From Thermalbibacter longus (GTDB lineage Bacteria > Chloroflexota > Chloroflexia > Thermomicrobiales > Thermomicrobiaceae), in the NCBI RefSeq assembly GCF_023806485.1, contig NZ_JAMSLR010000008.1, positions 100,528 through 164,527 of the forward strand: a stretch of DNA of 64,000 nt. Reading direction: 5' to 3'. Below, in pieces: positions 18,322-25,821 of this stretch. Below the pieces are notes generated by a model that was given only the letters and a program-made list of their open reading frames with translations, was not told where the DNA came from and searched no databases. The first letter of the stretch is position 1. The number at the start of each line of letters is the position of its first letter. Made by a program: the position numbers and the translations under genes.

Positions 18322-18585
18322 ATGCTCGACCATACCGGGCGTTATCGTGTGCGTTACGAGGATATGTTTCGAGCGCTGGGCCACTATCTGGATAGTCAGC
18401 GGTTCACGAGGATCGCGATCGTCGAAACGCCAGAAGGCTTCCTCGTGAAGGGCTACGTGGCCGGAGACAGCCGCGAGGGAGGCTTGCACTTGGCCCCGCA
18501 GACCTACCTGTTTACGAACGAGGATCTCGACATTTTGCTGGAGCAGGCTTACGGGCGACGACGCCAGTCACGCCCCCAGCACTGA
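18322..18585 (+). CDS. Small conserved-looking hypothetical protein
   Basis: 87 aa, unrecognised. A mixed alpha/beta pattern is suggested (YRVRYEDMFRALGHYLD, then TRIAIVETPEGFLVKGYVAG). AGGGG lies about 9 nt before the ATG and codon use matches the neighbours. No signal peptide, membrane segment or metal motif. It stands alone between the ThDP enzyme and the cobalamin riboswitch. Confidence 0.6.
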   Translation: MLDHTGRYRVRYEDMFRALGHYLDSQRFTRIAIVETPEGFLVKGYVAGDSREGGLHLAPQTYLFTNEDLDILLEQAYGRRRQSRPQH

Positions 18586-18853
18586 GCGCCGGGTAGCAGG
18601 CTCAGGCGTTCGTCCCCCGTTTTCGCGTCTCCCTGGCTCTCTGGGCATTGCCAGTGTCGTCTGGAGCAAGAAGGACATGAGCGAGCACGGATGTGCCATC
18701 GCGTCTCAGGACGAGAGCGACACGTGCCCGTCATGCTGCGGCTGTTCTGCCAGCGAAGTGCGGCGCAGGCCTTGACACGGCCAGTCGCTGCGGCGAAGAT
18801 AGTTCCATCAGGCCGTTCAGGCCGTTGTGCACGTTACCATCGCCGGTCAGAGA
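18586..18853. other. Intergenic region upstream of the riboswitch
   Basis: 268 bases with no supported gene. It contains TTGACA at 18772 and a short tandem repeat of GGCCGTT near 18810-18825. The latter lies where transcription of the riboswitch leader would begin. Confidence 0.5.
18772..18800 (+). promoter_or_regulatory. Probable promoter of the cobalamin-riboswitch operon
   Basis: A perfect -35 TTGACA at 18772-18777 is followed at 18-20 nt by AAGATAGT, a moderate -10. Transcription would begin about 45 nt before the P1 stem of the riboswitch. The spacing is longer than ideal, so the -10 assignment is uncertain. Confidence 0.4.
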
Positions 18854-19010
18854 GACGGCGGCGGGTGCCGGCTTCGTCCCCGAGCCAGAGCAGGCAACGG
18901 GGAGTAGCCGGTCCACATGGGGGAACACCGGTGCAAGTCCGGGGCTGTGCCGCAACTGTGATGCCGCGCCGAGCGCGCGGCGAAGCCAGGTCTACCATCG
19001 CCGCCGTGTC
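18854..19010 (+). ncRNA. Cobalamin riboswitch aptamer
   Basis: The B12-box core GCCGCAACTGTGA is present at about 18949-18961, preceded by GGGGGAACACCGGTGCAAG and TCCGGGGCTG, and followed by GAAGCCAGGTC: the ordered conserved blocks of the cobalamin (adenosylcobalamin) riboswitch. A closing P1 helix is visible between GACGGCGGCG at 18854 and CGCCGCCGTGTC at 18999-19010. It would reduce expression of the downstream operon when cobalamin is abundant. Orientation and position (leader of the ECF operon) fit. Confidence 0.93.
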
Positions 19011-19078
19011 CGACCTGCCTCGAGCTAAGGGGGGAGGACGCCAGTGACACGCTGTGCCTCATCACAGTGATCCACCGG

Positions 19079-19111
19079 CAGCCCGCCCCGAGCGGGCTGT
19101 TTCATTTTGTT
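19079..19111 (+). terminator. Intrinsic terminator in the riboswitch leader
   Basis: Perfect 8-bp stem CAGCCCGC / GCGGGCTG with a 5-nt loop (19079-19099), followed by TTTCATTTTGTT. It lies about 70 nt past the aptamer and 165 nt before the first gene, so it is a natural expression platform for cobalamin-dependent premature termination. The competing antiterminator pairing was not worked out. Confidence 0.8.
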
Positions 19112-19276
19112 CACTCGCTGGAGATCGATCGCCCGGGCCGCCGTGCAGGGTCGTCACCGTGCACCTGGACCACGCCTGTCCCCCTAGGACTCGTTACGGT
19201 CGCTCGACTTGCGTCAGGCGATCGCCCTGCTGGCCTCGAGCAGCTCGTGGCGCTGCGGATGTGAAGTGGAGGGATC

Positions 19277-20803
19277 ATGGTACGCTGCCTTATCGGAATT
19301 GTCCTCGCATGGGCGCTGCTCCTCGTTCCGGCCGTGCCTGCATCGGCCAACCTGGCCCCGGCGGCAGCCCTGGCCGACGCAGTTGAGTGGCTGCGCTCCC
19401 AGCAGCGACCCGATGGTGGCTTCGCTGGGCTCAGCGGTGAAAGCGACCCCTCGACCACAGCCGACGCAATCTACGCGCTGGTGGCTACTGGTATCCCAGT
19501 TGAGAGCGTGAGGGCAGGTGGCAAGAGCCCGCTCGAGTTCCTGCTCACGCAGGCCGAGAGCTACAGCTCGACCACGGGTGGCGCCGCCAAGCTGGCGTTG
19601 GCCGTCATCGCTGCCGGGGCAGATCCCCGCCAGTTCGGCGGCGTGGATCTGGTCGCGCGCATCGAAGGCGCGTACGACACGCAGACCGGACTGTACGATC
19701 CCCAACTCTTCGTTAATGCCTACGCGCTGATGGCTATCGCCGCGGCAACCGACAACATGGTCCCTCAGGTTCCACCGGCAGCGATCCAGGCAGTCTTGAG
19801 CCGCCAGGGGCCCGACGGAAGCTGGGCCTGGGATGGCAGCACCGACCCCGGCGCAGGAGACAGCAATACGACTGCGATCGTCATCCAGGCGCTGATCGCC
19901 GCCGGTCTACCTCGAGACCACCAGGCGATCGCCGCTGGCCTGGCGTACCTGCGTTCGGCACAAGCAGCAGATGGCTCGTTCGCCTACCAGCCCGGAGTCG
20001 ACCATCTGGTTGGAGATGCCAACTCGACCGCGCTCGCTGTGCAGGCCATTCTGGCCGTCGGCGAAGACCCGAACAGCTCGGACTGGCGTCACGCGCTCGA
20101 CGCCCTGGCTCGTTTCCAGAACCCAGGTGGCGCCCTGCGCTGGCGTGACGACGCCCCAGACGATAGCTTGCTCGCTACGCTCCAGGCCATCCCGGCGCTG
20201 GCCGGCAGAGCCCTGCCCGTTCTCGACTCGGATGTCTCGCTGGTCGATCGGGCACGAGCCGATGAGATCCCGAGCAGCTCCGAACACTGCGCATACGAGT
20301 TGGTCACACGCCATAACGTGTGCGACGTGTTCCGTACCTTCTGGGAGTCGAACGGTGGGCTGGCCAACTTCGGGTACCCGTTGACCAGGCCCTACTACGA
20401 GCCAGCCCTCGGGACAGCGGTGCAGTACTTCGAGCGGGCTCGCTTCGAGCTGCACCGTGGGAGCGACGGAAGCGCGCTTGTGCTGCTCGGTCGCCTCGGT
20501 TCCGAGCGCGCGGTCGGGCGAGAGACCGAGTCACCGTTCAGACTGTCGAGCCCGATCGACCGCCCCGACTGCCTCTACTTCCCGGAGACGGGCCACAACC
20601 TCTGCGCCGGCTTCCGCGCGTACTGGGAGTCCTTCGGCGGCTTGGCCGTGTTCGGCTATCCGATCAGTGAGGAGTTCAACGAGGACGGGACAGTGGTGCA
20701 GTACTTCGAACGCGCGCGCTTCGAGTGGCACCCCGGGGTCTGGTCCGAGCGGTACGACGTGCTGTTGAGCCGGTTGGGCGCTGAGGTCGTCGAGGCTCGC
20801 TGA
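19277..20803 (+). CDS. Secreted alpha/alpha-barrel (prenyltransferase/squalene-oxidase-repeat) protein, candidate cobalamin-binding alpha domain
   Basis: 508 aa. Residues 1-24 are a Sec signal peptide. Residues ~30-330 carry QxxDG(S/G)F-type repeats (QRPDGGF, QGPDGSW, QAADGSF, then FQNPGGAL), the hallmark of alpha6/alpha6 toroids found in prenyltransferases and in the alpha domain of animal intrinsic factor and transcobalamin. The C-terminal ~165 residues hold two repeats of the type CDVFRTFWESNGGLANFGYP, common in Chloroflexi surface proteins. The start has GGAGGG upstream. It is the first gene behind the cobalamin riboswitch and its stop overlaps the start of the DUF4430 gene by one base. 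Inferred role: extracellular capture of a corrinoid. Direct binding is not shown by sequence. Confidence 0.8.
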   Translation: MVRCLIGIVLAWALLLVPAVPASANLAPAAALADAVEWLRSQQRPDGGFAGLSGESDPSTTADAIYALVATGIPVESVRAGGKSPLEFLLTQAESYSSTTGGAAKLALAVIAAGADPRQFGGVDLVARIEGAYDTQTGLYDPQLFVNAYALMAIAAATDNMVPQVPPAAIQAVLSRQGPDGSWAWDGSTDPGAGDSNTTAIVIQALIAAGLPRDHQAIAAGLAYLRSAQAADGSFAYQPGVDHLVGDANSTALAVQAILAVGEDPNSSDWRHALDALARFQNPGGALRWRDDAPDDSLLATLQAIPALAGRALPVLDSDVSLVDRARADEIPSSSEHCAYELVTRHNVCDVFRTFWESNGGLANFGYPLTRPYYEPALGTAVQYFERARFELHRGSDGSALVLLGRLGSERAVGRETESPFRLSSPIDRPDCLYFPETGHNLCAGFRAYWESFGGLAVFGYPISEEFNEDGTVVQYFERARFEWHPGVWSERYDVLLSRLGAEVVEAR

Positions 20804-21759
20804 TGCGCCGGCTCGCTGGTCACCGGCCGTCACCCGTCGCTCGGGCCCTGCTGGCGCTTGCCCTGGCCTTCGCCCTGGCTCTGCCGGCGGCGGCACCCGG
20901 CGATGTCGTTGCCCAGCGGCCGAACGGCGCTGGCCTGGTCATTCGCCACGGCGACGGCCGTGTGTTCACCTACTACGTCGAATTCACCGAAACAGAGATC
21001 ACCGGGCTGGAGCTACTGATGCGCTCCGGTGCAGCCCTGGCCTTGGCCAATTTCGGCGGGCTGGGGACAGCAGTCTGCGCCATCGACGGCGAAGGATGCC
21101 CGGCCGACAACTGCTTCTGCCAGAGCTATGCCTCGCCGGCCTACTACTGGCACTATTTTCGCTTGGAGCCGGGTGGAACGTGGGTTTTGCAGCAGGTCGG
21201 GCCATCGAATCGGCAGGTGCGTGACGGCGATGTCGATGGCTGGTCCTGGACGAGCGGCGAGAGCGGCTTGCCCGCGATCTCGATCGACGAGATCGCGGCC
21301 CAACACGGCGTGGACCGCTCGGCCAGCACTGAGCCGACCGCGACTCCACTCGCCCCGTCCTCGCCAGCGCCGCCCGCGCCGACCAGCACGCCGCCGCCTG
21401 TCACCCCGGTATTGTCCCCAGTAGCTGGGACCGCTACGCCCCAGCCCGAGGGTTCTCCGACAGCGCTGGCTACACACACACCGTCGCCGGCGGCTCCTAT
21501 GCCGGGTACACCTGAGGTAACGGCAACTGCCCGTGCAACTCCGGTGCCGGCGCCGTCACCGGCTAACCCGTCGACTGCCCTGGGAGCGGACACGCCGGCT
21601 GCCCAGCCTACGCCAGCAGCGCCCTCCAGTTCGCCTCAAGCGTCATCTCAAGTCTCGAACTATTTCTTCTTCGCAGCCATGCTATCGGCTCTGCTCGGCC
21701 TGGCGGGGTGGCTTGCGTGGCGCCGCAGCGACGACTCGTCGGAAGGCAGCGGCACATGA
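20803..21759 (+). CDS. Membrane-anchored DUF4430 (transcobalamin C-terminal-like) protein
   Basis: 318 aa. A signal peptide (hydrophobic to about residue 30) precedes a ~130-residue domain with CFCQSYASPAYYWHYFRLEPGG and VRDGDVDGWSW, which matches the DUF4430/transcobalamin-like beta-domain pattern (G-x-W-x-Y..., DGD...W). A long Pro/Thr/Ser/Ala linker (residues ~178-290) follows, then one transmembrane helix (YFFFAAMLSALLGLAGWLAW) and a short charged tail. The domain would be displayed outside the cell on a flexible stalk. TGATG coupling joins it to the alpha-barrel gene, and ATGA coupling to EcfT. Role inferred: second half of a cobalamin-capture pair. Confidence 0.85.
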   Translation: MRRLAGHRPSPVARALLALALAFALALPAAAPGDVVAQRPNGAGLVIRHGDGRVFTYYVEFTETEITGLELLMRSGAALALANFGGLGTAVCAIDGEGCPADNCFCQSYASPAYYWHYFRLEPGGTWVLQQVGPSNRQVRDGDVDGWSWTSGESGLPAISIDEIAAQHGVDRSASTEPTATPLAPSSPAPPAPTSTPPPVTPVLSPVAGTATPQPEGSPTALATHTPSPAAPMPGTPEVTATARATPVPAPSPANPSTALGADTPAAQPTPAAPSSSPQASSQVSNYFFFAAMLSALLGLAGWLAWRRSDDSSEGSGT

Positions 21760-22751
21760 ACGCGCTGATTTGGCTCGCGTGGGCTGCGGCCACGATGCTC
21801 GGCGTCGCGGTCACGCGCAACCCGCTGTATCTGAGCCTCGCGCTGGCAGCGTCGGTCAGCACCTACCTCGCAGTCAACCTACGCCGGCCGCTCGGCCGGC
21901 CACCGGCCAGGTTGCCGTTGCAGATCGGCCTGGTCGTCGCGATCTCTAGCATCGTCTTCAACGCCCTGACCGCGCACGTCGGCGACTTGGTACTCGGGCG
22001 CCTGCCTTCGGGCTGGCCGATCGTCGGTGGGCCGATCACGCTCAACGCCGTGCTCTACGGGTTACTGACAGCAATCGTGCTCCTGACTCTCCTGATTACG
22101 GGCGCGGTGCTCGACGGCGCGCTCGACCGCGCTCAGGCCTTGCGCCTCGTTCCGCCCGCCTTCGGCTCCGCCACCACCAGCCTGGCCCTGGCACTCACGG
22201 CCTTACCGATGGCCGCCCGCGCCGTGCGCGAGGTTCAGGAGGCCCAGCAGGCACGCGGGCTCTCCGGCCCGGCAGCGCTTCGCCTCCGCGCAATCCTGGT
22301 GCCTGTGCTGCACCGCGGGCTGGAGCACGCCATCGCGGTCGCCGAAACTCTCGAGTGCCGCGGCTTCGGCGCCGACGCTCCCTCGCGGCAGGCGCGCTGG
22401 CTGATGCTCGCCACGCTCGGGAGTCTCTGCATCCTGGTGCTCGGCATGATTACGGGAGACGGCCGGCTGGCCGGAACGGGTCTTCTCGCCGCTAGCCTCG
22501 CGATCTGCTTTATGGGCCGAGGTACCTGGACAGGTGTCCGGCGCCTGCGCTGGTACCGTCGGGAGAAAGGTCTGCTCGCGGTGGTGTTGGGCAGCATCGT
22601 GATTTTGATCGGCACCCTGGCTCTGGCACCCGAGCAACTGTCGTACAGCACCTACCCGTGGTTGCGATGGCCTCCGTTCCAGCCGGTCATCGGACTGGCT
22701 TACCTGTCGCTGGCTGCGCCCGCTCTCTGGCTGTCCGGGGGACGCTCATGA
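21756..22751 (+). CDS. ecfT: ECF transporter transmembrane T component (EcfT/CbiQ family)
   Basis: 331 aa integral membrane protein with about six hydrophobic helices. The cytoplasmic coupling helices show the two Arg-Gly signatures of EcfT: EAQQARGL (ARG at 166-168) and ETLECRGFG (CRG at 201-203), through which T components engage the ATPases. ATG at 21756 overlaps the DUF4430 stop by 4 nt. With the next gene it forms an energy-coupling module for vitamin or cobalt uptake; the cobalamin riboswitch points to a corrinoid. No S component is encoded between or beside these genes. Confidence 0.88.
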   Translation: MNALIWLAWAAATMLGVAVTRNPLYLSLALAASVSTYLAVNLRRPLGRPPARLPLQIGLVVAISSIVFNALTAHVGDLVLGRLPSGWPIVGGPITLNAVLYGLLTAIVLLTLLITGAVLDGALDRAQALRLVPPAFGSATTSLALALTALPMAARAVREVQEAQQARGLSGPAALRLRAILVPVLHRGLEHAIAVAETLECRGFGADAPSRQARWLMLATLGSLCILVLGMITGDGRLAGTGLLAASLAICFMGRGTWTGVRRLRWYRREKGLLAVVLGSIVILIGTLALAPEQLSYSTYPWLRWPPFQPVIGLAYLSLAAPALWLSGGRS

Positions 22752-24511
22752 TTCAGGCAGAGTATCTCAGCTACCGCTACCCACGACAGGACACCGCTGC
22801 CCTCCAGGACGTGTGCTGGCGGGTAGAAGAAGGGGAATTCGTCCTGCTCGCCGGCGCCTCGGGGTCCGGCAAGACCACCCTGCTGCGTAGCTTGAACGGG
22901 TTAGTGCCACACTTCCACGGTGGCACCTTCGGGGGTCGGGTACTGGTCGCCGGCCTGGATACGCGAGAACAGAGCACCGCGCAGCTCAGCCGGCAGGTCG
23001 GCTTCGTCGCGCAGGACCCCGAGTCGCAAACCTTGCTCGATCGAGTAACCGACGAGATTGCTTTCGGCCTCGAGAATCTCGGTTACGACGAGCGGACGAT
23101 CCGGCTTAGGTTGGAGGAAGCTCTAGACCTGCTCGGGATCGCTCACCTGCGAGACCGCCGGCTGCAGACCCTCTCGGGTGGCGAGCGCCAGCGAGTCGCG
23201 CTGGCCGCGACGCTCGCATTCCGGCCGCGCATCCTTGCCCTCGACGAACCTACCTCGCAGCTCGACCCCTGGGCGGCTGAGTCAGTTATCGACGCGCTCA
23301 GGCGGCTGGTCGATGACCTGGGGTTGACGATCGTGCTAGCCGAGCAGCGGCTCGAGCGCGTCCTGGGTCTGTGTAGCCGGATCACGCTCCTCGGTCCGAA
23401 TGGCCGGTTGGAACGCGATGGTTCGCCGGAGGCAATCGCGCCCGAGCTCCCCTGGCCGCCGCCGCTCGTTCGGTTAAGCCTGGCGTTAGGCTGGCGACCA
23501 GTGCCGCTCACGGTCCGGCAAGCACGAGAGCAGGCGCGTCGTCATGGGCCGGTTCTCTGGGCAGGCGATCCTGCCCCCAGCGCTCGCCGCCCGGACGGCC
23601 CACCGGTCGTCGAGCTCGAGCGGATCTGGGTACGAGCGAGCCAAGGATGGGCACTCGAAGACGTATCGCTCGCGATCTATCCTGGTACGGTTACGGTCCT
23701 GATGGGCCGCAACGGGGCCGGCAAGACCACGCTCTTGAGGCAGATCAACGGACTCCAAAAGCCTGATCGGGGTCGCGTCGTTGTCCTCGGTCGCGATGCA
23801 GCTCGCCTGTCCAGGATAGAGCTCGCCCGAATGGTCGGCTACGTTCCCCAGCATCCCGCGAGCATCCTCTTCAGCGAGTCCGTGCGCGAGGAGCTGCTGG
23901 TGACGCTCCGCGCTCGCGGGCACCGGGACAACGGGGTAGAGTGGACGCTCGAGCGGCTGGGGCTAGCGGGGCACGCTGCCCGCCATCCCTATGATCTCAG
24001 TGGAGGGGAACGGCAGCGCGCTGCTCTGGCTGCTGTGCTGGTCGGCGGTCCGCCGATCCTGCTGCTCGATGAGCCGACCCGCGGCCTCGACCCAGAGCGC
24101 AAGGCGAACCTCGGGCATCTTCTTCGGGAACTGTCATCGGAGGGTCGGGCCATCGTGGTCGCGACCCACGATGTCGAGTTCGCGGCCACCTGGGCTGACC
24201 GGATCGTCTTCCTGGCCGCAGGCCGCGTCGTGGCTGAAGGGACGCCAGCCGAGCTCCTCGCTGGTACCCTGGCCTACAGCTCGCAGATCAACCGCGTGTT
24301 CGGGGGATCTTTCCTGACCGTCGAAGACGTTCTCGTGGCGACGTGCCAGTCTTCCCGCCCGAGGGAGACCGCGAGAACCTCCCGACAGGATCGCCCCGGC
24401 GTAGAACGCTCGCCTAGGCTGGTGGCGAGCCACGGATCTGCGAGGGGAGGCGCAGTGCCACCGGAGGCTTCGGAAACGCGTGCAGATCAGGAAGTCGAGT
24501 TACGTCGGTAA
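22748..24511 (+). CDS. ECF transporter ATPase, two ABC domains in one chain (EcfA-EcfA')
   Basis: 587 aa with two complete nucleotide-binding domains. Domain 1: Walker A GASGSGKTT (36-44), LSGGERQR (142), ALDEPTSQLD. Domain 2: Walker A GRNGAGKTT (320-328), LSGGERQR (near 417), LLDEPTRGLD, with VVATHDVEF. Both look catalytically complete; the domain-1 H-loop position reads VLAEQRLE, a Gln/Arg variant common in such fusions. The last ~45 residues are Arg/Ser-rich, unconserved, and overlap the oppositely oriented next gene by 98 nt. The ATG overlaps the EcfT stop by 4 nt. Last gene of the B12 operon. Confidence 0.88.
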   Translation: MIQAEYLSYRYPRQDTAALQDVCWRVEEGEFVLLAGASGSGKTTLLRSLNGLVPHFHGGTFGGRVLVAGLDTREQSTAQLSRQVGFVAQDPESQTLLDRVTDEIAFGLENLGYDERTIRLRLEEALDLLGIAHLRDRRLQTLSGGERQRVALAATLAFRPRILALDEPTSQLDPWAAESVIDALRRLVDDLGLTIVLAEQRLERVLGLCSRITLLGPNGRLERDGSPEAIAPELPWPPPLVRLSLALGWRPVPLTVRQAREQARRHGPVLWAGDPAPSARRPDGPPVVELERIWVRASQGWALEDVSLAIYPGTVTVLMGRNGAGKTTLLRQINGLQKPDRGRVVVLGRDAARLSRIELARMVGYVPQHPASILFSESVREELLVTLRARGHRDNGVEWTLERLGLAGHAARHPYDLSGGERQRAALAAVLVGGPPILLLDEPTRGLDPERKANLGHLLRELSSEGRAIVVATHDVEFAATWADRIVFLAAGRVVAEGTPAELLAGTLAYSSQINRVFGGSFLTVEDVLVATCQSSRPRETARTSRQDRPGVERSPRLVASHGSARGGAVPPEASETRADQEVELRR

Positions 24512-25259
24512 AGCACCAGCGGAGCCACACTGTCTGTTCGAAGTCCCACCCCCAGAGCTCGGTCCAGCCCTCTCGTGTCTCGACGCGGACCTGCTCCGAG
24601 GCCAGCAGCCCGCCGAACGTCAGGTGAACGGCGTCCCAGTCCTGGGCCACGCGTGACCAGTGCGGCACTAGGCGGCCATCCTCGCCTCCTGCCGGGTAGC
24701 TGGTGCAGAGTCGGTGCCAGTCCTCTGGACCGGTGACCTCGAAGACGCGTGCGCTCGGTGATGCGACCAGCCGATAGAGGGTCAGAGGCAGGGGAACCTG
24801 GTAATCCCCTGCGCCCAGCGCCAGCGCCGCCAGAACGGCACTGGAGCCACCGATAAGGGTAGATGTGAACAAGCCGCTGGCGGGCTTCTGCGCATATCGC
24901 TCCCAGGCATCCGGCGCTGTGCAAGGAACGACGAGCTGTTCAGGCACGGGGGGCTGGCCCCGGCGCGAGATCCAGAGCTGCGACGTCCGGTCGAGCGGGC
25001 CGAACCACCATTTCGCTCGAGGTTGGGCGAGAATGGCACGGGCCATCGTGACGAGTTGAGGACCTTCCGCCAGGACGGCTCGGAGAGCTCGGTTATGGTC
25101 GGCGCGCCAAACTGTCAGCGCGCTGATCGCGATGGCCGAAGCGGCGTGACAGAGGGCTGGTTCAGGCGCCTGGCTCTGCGGCACGCCAGCTTCTCGAAGT
25201 ACCAGCAGGAAGGCGCACCCGGCCGGCGCCGCGCAGAGTGCACGAGGTCGATCCTCCAC
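24414..25259 (-). CDS. Uncharacterised protein
   Basis: 281 aa, not assigned to a family I can name. Recognisable blocks are WWFGPLDRTSQLWIS near residue 88, ARVFEVTGPEDWHRLCTSYPA and a Trp-rich C-terminus (WTELWGWDFEQTVWLRWCF). Similar 'ADWDAVHLT' segments occur in actinobacterial proteins of unknown role, as far as I recall. The GTG at 25259 has GGGAGG 5 nt upstream, so the much longer upstream reading is rejected. Its 3' end overlaps the EcfA tail by 98 nt in convergent orientation. Confidence 0.7.
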   Translation of the reverse strand: MEDRPRALCAAPAGCAFLLVLREAGVPQSQAPEPALCHAASAIAISALTVWRADHNRALRAVLAEGPQLVTMARAILAQPRAKWWFGPLDRTSQLWISRRGQPPVPEQLVVPCTAPDAWERYAQKPASGLFTSTLIGGSSAVLAALALGAGDYQVPLPLTLYRLVASPSARVFEVTGPEDWHRLCTSYPAGGEDGRLVPHWSRVAQDWDAVHLTFGGLLASEQVRVETREGWTELWGWDFEQTVWLRWCFTDVTRLPDLHAFPKPPVALRLPSQIRGSPPA

Positions 25260-25293
25260 AGTTACCTCCCTGTCCCGACCGTTTCGGCGGTCG

Positions 25294-25322
25294 TTGCCCG
25301 TGCACTTGCGCCATCTTATACT
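25294..25322 (+). promoter_or_regulatory. Promoter of the c-di-AMP receptor gene
   Basis: TTGCCC (25294-25299), 17-nt spacer, TATACT (25317-25322), about 50 nt before the GTG start. Confidence 0.6.
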
Positions 25323-25373
25323 GGAGATTGCCGGGTGGATCAGCCGCAGACGCGGGCAGGCAAGGAGTGACGG

Positions 25374-25709
25374 GTGAAACTGATGGTGGTCATCGTCCAG
25401 GACGAGGACGCCGACCGGCTCGTCGGTGAGCTGGTCGAGGAAGGGTTTCGCGTCACCCGCATCGCCAGCACCGGCGCATTGCTGCGTCGCGACAACACCA
25501 GCCTGCTCCTCTGCGTCGAAGACCACGAGGTGAACCGAGCGACCGCCATTGTCCGCCGCGTGTGCCGCCGGCGCAAGCAGGTCGTGGTGCCCTACGCACC
25601 GGCGTTGGAGCCAGGGCTGCTCTACCTGCCAGAGAACTTCGAAGTCGAGGTCGGAGGAGCGATCATTTTCGTCTTGCCGGTGGAGCGTGTCGAGCGGTTC
25701 GGCGAGTGA
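25374..25709 (+). CDS. darA: Cyclic-di-AMP receptor, PII-like (DarA/PstA, DUF970)
   Basis: 111 aa starting MKLMVVIVQDEDADRLVGELVEEGFRVTRIASTGALLRR, the PII-like opening of the DarA/PstA family, and containing NTSLLLCVED in the expected place. Members are trimeric c-di-AMP binding signal proteins of unsettled output. The GTG start has AAGGAG 8 nt upstream. It has its own promoter and lies directly before recA, although recA has a separate promoter. Confidence 0.88.
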   Translation: MKLMVVIVQDEDADRLVGELVEEGFRVTRIASTGALLRRDNTSLLLCVEDHEVNRATAIVRRVCRRRKQVVVPYAPALEPGLLYLPENFEVEVGGAIIFVLPVERVERFGE

Positions 25710-25729
25710 TCCTAAACCGGCTACGGGCG

Positions 25730-25758
25730 TTGACTTCCCGGTCTTCATCTCGTATGAT
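25730..25758 (+). promoter_or_regulatory. recA promoter
   Basis: TTGACT (25730-25735), exactly 17 nt, TATGAT (25753-25758): near-consensus sigma70 promoter about 65 nt before the recA start. Confidence 0.75.
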
Positions 25759-25770
25759 TGGCCAGGACTC

Positions 25771-25782
25771 GAACATGGGTTC
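25771..25782 (+). promoter_or_regulatory. LexA-type SOS box in the recA leader
   Basis: GAACATGGGTTC, i.e. the perfect GAAC-N4-GTTC dyad of Gram-positive/Chloroflexi-type LexA boxes (preceded by C as in CGAAC). It begins 12 nt downstream of the -10, at or just after the transcription start, a suitable place for repression. Confidence 0.65.
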
Positions 25783-25821
25783 TACTTCATGAGCACGCAG
25801 CAGGAAAGGCGGTAAGCGAGC

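Noticed and set aside
25260..25748. Long N-terminal extension of the minus-strand gene at 24414
   Set aside because: It runs antisense through the c-di-AMP receptor gene and its promoter; a GTG with a strong ribosome-binding site exists at 25259.
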